From Anarhynchus alexandrinus (taxonomy: Eukaryota; Chordata; Aves; Charadriiformes; Charadriidae), in assembly GCA_008711295.1 (NCBI GenBank), contig VUYV01000070.1, forward strand, positions 128,826-192,825: DNA of 64,000 nucleotides, read 5' to 3'. A program made the position numbers and the translations under genes. Below are positions 1 through 8,600 of this stretch, one piece after another. Position 1 is the stretch's first letter, and each line of letters begins with the position of its first letter. The notes under the pieces are model-generated. The model had not been told where the DNA came from, made no database searches, and was given only the letters and a program-made list of their open reading frames with translations.

Positions 1-391
1 TGGGGTTGTTTAGTCTGGAGAAAAAAAGGCTCAGGGGAGACCTTATTACTCTCTACAACTACCTGAAAGGAGTTGTATCGAGGTGGGGGTTGGTCTCCTC
101 TCCCAAGTGACAAGTGATAGGACAAGAGGAAATGGCTTCAAGTTGTGCCAGGGAAGGCTTAGGTTGGATATTATGAAAAATTTCTTCACCAAAAGGGTTA
201 TCAAGCATTGGAACAGGCTGTGCAGGGAAGTGGTGGAATCACCATCCCTGAAGGTATTGAACAGACGGGTAGACGTGGTGCTTTGGGACATGGTTTAGTG
301 GTGGAACTTGGCAGTGCTAGGTTAATGGTTGGACTTGATGATCTTAAAGGTTCCTTCCAACCTAGACAATTCTATGATTCTATGATATGAT
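1..391 (+). mobile_element. CR1 LINE 3' fragment (left edge of window)
   Basis: This is the degenerate 3' end of a CR1 non-LTR retrotransposon in sense orientation. In translation and by eye it carries the usual CR1 landmarks: a '[12 protein letters not shown]'-like stretch, a '[11 protein letters not shown]'-like stretch, 'HWNRL...EVVESPSL', the 'ggttggacttgatgatctt' segment, and the terminal repeated attctatga octamers near 370-390. The copy is interrupted by frameshifts and stops and is cut by the window edge, so it is a dead 5'-truncated insertion. It lies in RPGR intronic DNA upstream of the exon at 1494. Confidence 0.92.
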
Positions 392-1493
392 GCATAACAT
401 GGCCTTAATTATTTATAACATATTGCACACTTTTTTTGCTAACTTCCTTCTCCTTTTTGTTTTTGTACCCATTGTGAATCAATTCAAAAACATTTATCAG
501 AATGGAACAGTAAATTCGAAAAATTCTGTCCAGCAAACTTGTCAAAATACAAAGAAAAATGATTGCTCTTCCTGAATGAAAGAAAATAATCTGTTACAGC
601 ATACTTGATTCAATTTTTCTAAACAACATACATCTTACTGACAAGTGTGACGAGAGGAGGAAAAACTTTTAATATCATAATGATGATACAAATTCTTGGG
701 AGTTGAAGACCAGAACTGTCCGTGCTCACTGTGTTGAAAAACAATATGGTGGTTAAACCATAAGCACTTAACAAACAGCAGCAGAGAACATTATCTTGTC
801 ATTTGGTGTATATGGGAAGGGATGACCAATAACTCACTATACTTGCCCACCTAGTAGTATTCTACATTGCCTTGCCTTTTTTTTGCTTTATGTAGAAGAG
901 ATAAAGGCATTAGATTCCAATGAAAATTTCTGCTATATAATGTTTCTTTGAACGTGTTCTTTCAAGGCTGTGGATGTTAAGTTGAAGGTTGTGATGATAA
1001 GGGACTAAGGTGTTGTATTTGTAGCCACAACTTCACGGTGAGTGGAAGGTGGATCTAAAATGTGCTGGCAGGCTGTAAGAGAAGGCATGTAGCTTTCAGT
1101 CTGTACAAACAGTTTAGACATTGACATCTAAGCTGGTAACCACTCTCTCTCTTTATAAGGAGTAAATGAGGGAGTGGAAGTGAAATAGGTGAGTTGAGTG
1201 ATTATACAGATTTGTCCCAACCTGACTATGCAATAGTATTCAAATGTCCATATAACTTATAATAGCTCTTTTTAGTAGAACTGGGCTTTGATGCTGCTTT
1301 CCCTATTAGTTATATTTATTTTTTTAATGGCGATCTTATTCTTTNGATTATATGGATTGGTCCAACCTGACTATGCAATAGTATTAAAATGTCCATATAA
1401 CTTATAATAGCTCTTTTTAGTAGAACTGGGCTTTGATGCTGCTTTCCCTATTAGTTATATTTATTTTTTTAATGGCGATTTTATTCTTTGCAG
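392..1493 (+). other. RPGR: RPGR intron (upstream of exon-14 equivalent)
   Basis: AT-rich non-coding DNA without a recognisable exon. It is inferred to be the intron preceding the RPGR exon at 1494 because that exon begins after a good acceptor (a T-rich tract followed by ttctttgcag). Its 3' part contains a near-identical 145-bp direct duplication around a single N, described separately. No further RPGR coding exon was recognised here; earlier exons must lie left of the window. Confidence 0.6.
1200..1489. repeat. Direct duplication of about 145 bp flanking an assembly N
   Basis: Bases 1200-1344 and 1346-1489 are nearly the same sequence, separated only by the N at 1345. A handful of differences are visible: a few substitutions near the start, a one-base indel, and single changes at the attcaaatg/attaaaatg and gcgatctt/gcgatttt positions. 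Copy 1 stops at the N just before the place where copy 2 runs on into the splice acceptor and exon at 1494. This is what an unmerged overlap between two contig ends, possibly of two haplotypes, looks like. A real tandem duplication is less likely. Confidence 0.85.
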
Positions 1494-1559
1494 ACACATG
1501 CAATGAAACTGAATCCCAGTGACCAGTCCTTAAAATTATCACCACTCCAAAAACAAAAG
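1494..1559 (+). CDS. RPGR: RPGR exon (equivalent of human exon 14)
   Basis: A 66-base exon, phase 0 at both ends, encoding 22 residues that begin THAMKLNPSDQSLKLSP and end LQKQK. Human RPGR, from memory of the protein, has THIMSLNSNEKSLKLSP then VQKQK at the end of exon 14, so the match is close along its whole length. It is bounded by ttctttgcag upstream and aaaag/gtactg downstream. The encoded segment lies after the RCC1-like beta-propeller of RPGR, in the linker that precedes the ORF15 or exon 15-19 tails. RPGR is a ciliary protein that regulates protein traffic at the photoreceptor connecting cilium. The propeller exons are outside the window. Confidence 0.93.
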
Positions 1560-2589
1560 GTACTGTAACTAATTATATATATGTATACTTATATTGATGT
1601 TTAAAAGATCTATAATTCTTGTATTATCCTTGTACTTTATTGTTTTACTTTGAGTTTTAAAAAAGCTAGGCAAATTTTACAGGCCTCCTCTTGTTAATTT
1701 TCTGAATATCCACAAGGTAAAATTATAAGCTGACAGAAGTCAGAGAGAATTTGTGCACGCACATAGAACTCCTCATATCCAGCATAGTTTGAGATGAGAG
1801 TATATAATACTTCACCAGTTTAAGGAACAAAAGACTATCATATACACTTTGTAACTTATGCTGATAACATACATGTCTACTGGTTTGTTGATATTAAAAT
1901 ATTTTAATTGACTTTGGGGACACAATGTAAGTAAAGATTTTATTTACAGAAATTCACCATGGAGTATATTTAAAGGAGCGATAATACTGGTTTTAATTAT
2001 GAAATTAAAATACTTTTGTATTATCTTTCTATTTTACTCCTAAAGTGATCCCAACATTTCAGCATTTTGATATATTTCATTGTAATTTTCTTTTATATTG
2101 AAAAAATCACTCTGCAGAATTTGTTAAATAAGTGTAAAATTTAAAGCAGAAAGACAACAGATTTTCAGACTTATTAGAAAAAGCTTAACAGTGAGTGCAT
2201 CAGAAGATTTCCCAAGGGGAAACATGGAGGAAGGTGTGAGAGAACTGTAGTTTTTTCCTTGTTTGCACAGCCTTACACATTGTATGTGCTCTAGCTTATG
2301 GGACATGATACTGGCTGCACACTTCTTCTTGCATCCACTTTGAGTGCTTGGGAAGTTAAAAAGGAGTAGTAGTATGTTTATCATCAACAGAATCTTACAT
2401 TCTTCTAATATGTGCACTTGTAAATTCATTTCATGTGAAAGACTCTACCTCTTATGCTATCTTTTAGTCCACTCATACAAATTGTTTCTTTTCTTGTTCA
2501 GATATTTTTGTAACCTTTTTCTTTTGCTGTCATTTGTCCTTAATGCTTTCCTTCTTTCTTTTTAATTTTCTGCTTCTCATGTGGAATAG
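1560..2589 (+). other. RPGR: RPGR intron 14
   Basis: AT-rich intron from the gtactg donor at 1560 to the acceptor ending in tag at 2589, preceded by a T/C-rich tract (about 2505-2580). Both flanking exons are phase 0, so splicing joins ...QKQK to KNNKN... in frame, as in human, where QKQK is followed by KQQTIG. Short ORFs in it have no recognisable similarity. Confidence 0.8.
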
Positions 2590-5042
2590 AAGAACAATAA
2601 AAATGTGAAACTGAAAAGAGATGGTAAGGGTGGGGTGAAAAAGAAGGATTCTCATTTCACAAAGGAGGGCTCAAAATTAGACTCTGGCTCTTTACAAAAG
2701 CAGTCTTCACTTTCAGAGTCACCAGGACAAGATTTAGAAAAATGTAGTGCCTTTGTAGGGAAGCCTGTGGCCAAAAAAAATACAATGAAAAGTAAATCTG
2801 AGCATGCACAGAGTGTTAGTACTTTGAAAAGTGGTGTTCAACAAATTACTAGGGACAAATGCAGATTAGTGAAAAGGGAAGAAGAATATGTGGAAAATCC
2901 TGAATTTGTCAGAGAGGAAGTAACTTACAGTCGTCCCACTGAAAAGCAAATTCTGACTGAAAAAACAAATTCCTCCAATAAAACCTCAAAAGCTGTTAAA
3001 TCTAAGCAATCCCTTAAAATAGATGTACTTCCTTCTGCATCCAGGGATCAGCCTCAGACTGAATCATTAATTGTACAAAAATACAATCCTATTAAAAAGC
3101 AAGGAAGTCAAGAAGCAGTCGATAGTCAAAACAAAATCAAGGATGTTGTTGAAAAATCTGATAAATGTGAAATCATATCCATCAGAGGAGAAGAAAATAG
3201 TGAAGAGCAGAGGGGTTTTAAAAGAAAGGATCAATTTTTAAAACAAATAGCTGTATCTACATCACCATCTTCATCTGAGGAAAGTAGTAATGATCTTGCA
3301 AAATATGTACGTAAGAGTAGGGAAAAAGAAGAGGACTACTATGGAGACAGAGAGATCCAGAAGACAATGAAAACAGTAGAAAATGGGAAAGATTCGGACT
3401 TGGAAAAAGACGACAGTGAGATTGAGGAGGTGCAAGCTGCAAACAATGAGAAAGAATATGTAGAAAAGACTGATATAAAAAGTCTGAATGAGGAAGAAAC
3501 AAACTCTGAAGCTAAATCTGATGAAGACAGGCAGTTAGAAATTAAGAATGAGGAGGAATCTAATCAAGAGCAGGAGAGTGAAGGCAGTGAAAAGGGTGAA
3601 AGTGAAAAAGAAAAACTAGATGAAACAGTTGATAGTGAAGGTGAACTAGGGGAGGAAGAAGAAGAGAGTGAGGTTAAAAAAGATAAAGATGAAGTTTCAG
3701 TAGAAAGAGATGAAGACGAAGAGGAAAAAGATAATGAGGAAGAAAATGAAGGAGAGAAATCACAGGCTGAAAGAGACAGTGAGAATGAGGGTGCAGAAGA
3801 GACTGAAGAGATTAATCAGGAAAATGGCAAAGAGCAAGGAGATGAGGAAGAAGAAATGCTGAGAGAGGGAGAAGAGGAGGATATGGAGGAGGAGGAGTAT
3901 GCAAAAGAGGAAGACACTGAAAAAGAAAGGGAGGAACAGGTTAAAAGTGAGGGAAGAGATGAGAGTGAGGAAGGAGGTGAAGATAGAGAGGGGGAGGAAG
4001 AAAAAGAGGTAGAGGCAGAAGAGGAAGAAGATGAAAAGGAAAATGAAGAAGAAAACAAAGAAAGGGAGAATGAGAAAGATAAAGAGGGTGAAGAGGAGGA
4101 ATTAGAAGAATCATTGGCAGGGAGGGAAGAAGAAGAGGAATCAGAAGAACAGGAAGAGGAAGATGCAAATAGGAGGACTAAGGAGGTGGGGGTGGATGGA
4201 GTGGAAGAAGAAGGAGAAGAGGGGGAGGATGAAGTGGAAGAGGAAAGAGAAGATGAGGAGGAGGAAGAGGAAGGAGCAGAGGCAGAAGCAAAATGGGAGG
4301 AGGAGGAAGAAGATGCAAACAAGGAGGAAGAGGAGTGGGAAAATGAAGAAGAGGAAAGAGAAGATGAAGAAGAGGGAGAGGGGGTGGAAGAAGATGAGGG
4401 AGAAGGGGAGGAAGAAGAGGGAGAAGGGGTAGAAGAGGATGAGAGAGAAGGGGAGGAAGAAGAGGGAGGAGGGGAGGAAGAAGAGGGAGGAGGGGTGGAA
4501 GAAGAGGGAGGAGGGGNGAAGGGGTGGAAGAAGATGAAGGAGAAGGGGAGGAAGAAGAGGCAGAAGGGATGGAAGAAGAGGGAGGAGGGGAGGAAGAAGA
4601 GGCAGAAGGGGTGGAAGAAGATGAGGGAGAAGGGGAGGAAGAAGAGGGAGAAAAGGGAGTTGAAGGAGAGGGAGAAGAGGGAGTGGAGGAAGAAGAGGGA
4701 GAGGAGGAAGAGGAAGAAGAGGAAGAGGGAGGGGACAAAGAAGAAGGGGAAGAGGGAGAAGAGGAACAAGAAGGGGAAGAGGGAGAGGGGGAAGAAGAGG
4801 ATAAGGGAGAGGAGGAGGAAGAAGGAGAGGAAGAGGAAAAAGCAAAAGGTAAAAGAAAAAATGATAGTAATAAGCTTCCACAAAAGAAAAGCAAAACCAG
4901 GAAGCCAGGGAAGGCAGAAAATACTGCTTTACTAAATAGCTCTAAACAGAAAATGAAGTCCAAACAGCATGTAGCAAATGGTTTACATAATTCAGAACAA
5001 TTTTGGAACAACGTGCTACCTCATTATTTAACACTAAAGTAG
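2590..5042 (+). CDS. RPGR: RPGR terminal exon ORF15 (frame broken at an assembly N)
   Basis: This is the ORF15 terminal exon, which makes the photoreceptor-enriched RPGR isoform. The reading frame enters at 2590 directly after an acceptor (aag aac aat), with an in-frame TAG just upstream, so the exon does not start with its own Met. Roughly, residues 1-270 are a mixed Lys/Ser/Glu segment, residues 270-750 a Glu/Gly-rich low-complexity domain, and the last 60 or so a Lys-rich basic domain ending WNNVLPHYLTLK, which matches human WNNVLPHYLELK. The Glu/Gly domain is the known target of TTLL5 polyglutamylation, and the basic tail recruits TTLL5 and other partners in mammals. The exon has about 816 codons against 567 in human. 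A single N at 4517 shifts the frame: upstream codons start at 2590+3n, while the frame reaching the conserved tail starts at 4518+3n. An unresolved gap of 2 (mod 3) bases would restore it. Confidence 0.95.
2920..2925 (+). promoter_or_regulatory. RPGR: Candidate alternative 5' splice site inside ORF15 (constitutive exon 15 donor)
   Basis: The sequence gaggaa/gtaact could end a short constitutive exon 15 of 330 bases (2590-2919, 110 codons, phase 0). Three points favour it over other gt sites. It keeps phase 0, which the downstream exon at 19959 needs. The local peptide is EE/VTY, resembling human KAE/VSE at the equivalent retained junction. The predicted exon length is close to that of the human exon. 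The donor score is only moderate, and gtacgt at 3307 is a second phase-0 option. Confidence 0.5.
3400..4850 (+). repeat. RPGR: ORF15 polypurine, Glu/Gly-coding low-complexity tract
   Basis: The + strand here is almost pure A and G for about 1.4 kb, made of GAG, GAA, GGA and GGG codons. From about 4370 to 4660 it becomes locally tandem, with imperfect units of about 21-24 bases such as gaggaagaagagggag, encoding EGEEEEGEGVEE-type peptides. The N at 4517 sits in this most repetitive part. The tract is homologous to the mutation-prone repeat of human ORF15. All forward frames stay open over long stretches because the stop codons need a T. Confidence 0.92.
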
Positions 5043-6452
5043 CATAGACTACTGGAGATGCATTTTAAGCCTATCCAGGAAACTTTGGAACTATGGCAGG
5101 TTGATTTTTATTACTTAAACATTTTTTTAAATGTAATCAAAATATATTATTATGCATATACTTTAAGTGCCAATTTCTTGAAAAGGACTGAAGGAAATGT
5201 TTAGATTTGGAAAGCTTTTATGAGAGAAATCATATAAATCATTGATACAGTCATTTACACAAGCGTCTTTATCATGTATGACACTTAGATTTTAAAAAAT
5301 TGCTGAGGAGGCAAAATGTGTTTGCCTCAATTAAATTATAATGTCATACTGATAACATGGATTATACATTGTAACAGTGTAATCTTCGTTTCCTTTGCAT
5401 CATATTTCTTAAGGTAATGCATTAGATTTCGTTGCAGGGTGGCTTACTTGTTAATGTGCCTTATACCAAAGGAGTGTCAGTAAATCATCAAAGATACGTA
5501 TTTTTAAATTTTGGTATCACTCAGTATTCATTCCCCCTACTTCCCTTCTATACATATATTGGTAAAATGTTTGAGTACGCAGTGTAAATTAAAGAAAGGA
5601 CAAGTTGCCAAATTTACATGGGTTGAGAGATGGGAGGTAAAATGCCAGTACAAGCCTGGGCTTTTTTGAAGGCCTTAAGGTTGACTTCTTATTTTGGTGT
5701 CAGCACACAATTATGTGCAAAAAGACAAATACAAGTCTCAGAATCTGGCCTAGATTACATGAGAGTCAGAATGCATCTGGGATAATTTTTGACTATCACA
5801 TTTGGTGATTAGACGTAATTAAGAATTTGAAAATACACACCTGTAAAACATTATTTACTTGTGTATACTGTGCAGTAAACAAAAGATTCAATATCTGCCT
5901 ACAAAAGACTAAATTACATAAGTCATCTAACTCTAAGGTCCTCAAGGAGGGGAATATACTTTGTTGCAGTGTGAAGTGTATATATGTGTTCAGGATCAGA
6001 GCCTCAGCTTCTCCTCATCGGAGGAGGAGATTTGTGTTTTTCCCTCCTAAAAATCACATTTTTGATCTCCAGAAAGAGGATGATGTAATAAACCAAGAAG
6101 CCAGATGGAATAGTAGAGAACATGGCATGAAAGTGTGAATTCTTTTTGGAAAAGACAAAGTATGTTAATACTGCTGGAGTTTTCTTAAAATACACAACCA
6201 AATCTTGCGAATGATTTTTGTGACTTGGTAAGATACTGCACTTCTGTTTCAACTATTAGTGATCAAACTGGCAAAAGAAGGGATAGAGACTTGTCATGCA
6301 GCATTATTACTTAAATACTGTGGGACATCTGAGAAATTTTTGTAAACAGATCTCAGTATTGACAGTCTCTAGAAAAATAGTCATTTAAATCCTATTTGAA
6401 AATGAGGACAGGACAAGAAAGGAATCAAAATGAATAAATGTCATTCAATAAA
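5043..6452 (+). other. RPGR: Probable 3'UTR of the RPGR ORF15 transcript with candidate polyA signals
   Basis: AT-rich sequence after the TAG stop at 5040-5042. Candidate polyadenylation hexamers are ATTAAA at 5330-5335 and 5588-5593 and AATAAA at 6433-6438 and 6447-6452. Which is used cannot be decided from sequence. For the other isoform the same DNA is intronic. Confidence 0.45.
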
Positions 6453-7785
6453 AATGTTAATAGAATCAATACTTCTGTTGAGATTATGAAACATTTTTAA
6501 TGTTGTTTTGTAAGATACTGGCATTAAACTATCTTTGACACAACGTCTCCAGAATTTATTTTCTAAAAAGGCTGTGGTAGATTAATAGTTTGCCAGTAGA
6601 TTCTAGTCCTGTTCAATCCTTCTTACCTCAGTCACCCCTTCCGTATACTGCATTTGAAGGTAAGATCACTTTCAGTCACATCCCATATGCCCTAACTATA
6701 ACAAAAAGTTAGTCCAGTGACTGTATTTTGTCCCCGTGAAATTTGTTTCAAGCTTTGGGATTTTCTGGAGGACATTGTCTTGACACCAGTACGTGTAAGT
6801 CTTTGGAAAAGGGTAAGTATGCTCGTGTTCAGATAGAGTGGAAAATTTTAACAGTTAAATGCACTTCCCCAGAAAACAGTTTTCTCTAACAACAAAGTCC
6901 TCGGTTATTTCACCGAAGTGCTGCGCTGTCACTGAACTGCTGTGAAGATATTTGCGTTTGAAACTAAGTGGAGCTAAGCTGTGTTATTTTATCTTTCTTA
7001 GGAAAGACTGGGATGTTACTGTGATTAAACGTAGAGTAATATTGAGAAGTATTTTTATAGGCCTAAATCTGTGTTTCTTGAATATGACATCTACTTATTT
7101 GTGATTCTGAAATTCAGCTTTGGAAGAAAACTGTGCTGTGAAAAAAATCTGTTATTTCTTATGAAAAAATATTTGCTAGAGAGGGGGAGAAAAGTGAGAG
7201 CACTTTGAAGCAAGTGATTTCCAATTCCACGTAGGAATGGGTCTTCATTTACTGTTTGGCTGTAGATTTTAATCTAAATCCAGAGGCAAATGGGGACCAT
7301 TTGTTGTTCCTCTCTTGACACGCGTTGATAGCATTAAGCTTCCCAGGAGAGTAAAGGAAGCCAAGTTATGGGCATCTCCGCTTCTTTGTTTTGTCTGGAT
7401 GAAAATTCATTGAATTGAGAACTGATTTTTATTGTTTTGTGAATCATTCCTGTGGTAGGGGAAAAGCAGAGCATTACTCCAGCACTTCTAAGGGTTTTCC
7501 ACAGCATCGTTACATAAATCGTACACTGTGCCAGTGTTTCTGGGCTTTGGGGGGACTTTGGAGCTCCATTAGCGTAACGAGTGGAATTTTATTTAGTTTG
7601 ACTCATACTGGTTTATAAAGTTTGGTCCTTGTGGTTTTGTGGAAATTCAGTATGTCCTTGGTATTTATTATGGGATACAAAAAGATTTATGTGCAGTACT
7701 TAAGCAATATGGCAGAAGTACTCCTGAACTAGTTTTTAGTAGAGAAAAAAAATCCTGCAATGGATAGAGAAAAAACAACAGACAA

Positions 7786-8205
7786 CTGCTCAGACCAAAG
7801 GTCTGTCCAGTCCAATATCTTTTTCTACCAGTGGCTACTGGTGAATGCCTGGCAAAAAAATACAAGAACAGAGCAAACATCCAGTCTTACTTCTCCTGTG
7901 TAATCAGTCAGTATACCAAATATATTCAGTATATTCAACAATTTGTGGTTCAGCAGATGTATCTACTATATTTAATAGCCATTTTTCTTCCATTAATTTC
8001 TTTCAATCAGTTTTTAACCCATTTAGCATCTGGTACATGTTTTGGAAAACAATTCTTAGATTACTTTACACGTTGTTTGAAGAAGTATCTCCTTTTTTTT
8101 CTTGAATCTGTCTTCTGGTACATCCATTTGATGTCTCTGTATTCTTGTATTAGAAAAAAGAGCATTTATTTCCTCTTCATGATTTATTCCCTCATGATTG
8201 TCACA
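7786..8205 (-). mobile_element. Old CR1/L3-like LINE relic, antisense
   Basis: The start reads cagaccaaaggtctgtcc, then agtccaatatct, ...cagtggctac. This resembles the antisense 3' end of ancient sauropsid CR1-like repeats, whose common form is 'cagaccaaaggtccatctagtccagtatcctgtc...cagtggcc'. Further on, at about 8100-8205, 'gtattcttgtattagaaaaaagagcatttatttcc' spread over the segment resembles the later part of the same antisense repeat. It is heavily diverged, so the call rests on pattern memory. Confidence 0.5.
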
Positions 8206-8224
8206 TGGAAAAACTGTTGATCTA

Positions 8225-8600
8225 TGTGGTTTAAATCAAATAAAGATCTAAGCGGTTTATTGATTTATTAATAACGGTTAACCAGCAATCAACCAACTAC
8301 AGAGTCAAGGTCAAGAGCAGCGATACAGCAGTTAACACCACCACTAGTCATCCATAAAATGTTAATAAGCACCTGCAAATTTCTAAGCACCCTTCTGCAG
8401 CTAATCTCAGAAGTTTTAATCCCACTGCACGCTCTCACATGCACGTTCACAGAATTACATATGCACTACTGCATTTTATAGCCAGCATGCATTACAAGCA
8501 CATATTCCATTTTCAGGGGGCAGAGTGCAAGTCTGCTCTCGCCACACAGCTCCTGTTAGAGATGAGGGTTCTCTCGATTACTTTTGAGTGTTCTGTAGCA
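8225..8600 (-). mobile_element. Possible solo LTR fragment, minus strand
   Basis: Read on the minus strand, this segment ends with two polyA-type hexamers close together (within the tttattgatttattaata block at about 8257-8276 on the + strand) and then an A/T-rich end. That is what the R/U5 part of an avian endogenous-retrovirus LTR often looks like. No internal viral genes, primer-binding site or second LTR were seen. I cannot assign a family. Confidence 0.25.

Noticed and set aside
3311..3316. Strong-looking donor tac/gtaaga inside ORF15
   Set aside because: It exits in phase 1. Joining it to 19959 gives cga tga, an immediate stop, and the other exon-16 acceptors are also phase 0.
4370..4660. 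Regularly repeated short units that might suggest a CRISPR array
   Set aside because: Units are contiguous, imperfect and in a coding Glu/Gly tract. There are no unique spacers, and the genome is eukaryotic.
3816..5011. Long minus-strand ORFs (up to 355 codons) rich in Ser, Pro, Leu and Phe
   Set aside because: They are antisense shadows of the polypurine ORF15 tract; a pure CT strand rarely forms stop codons. No splice or similarity support.
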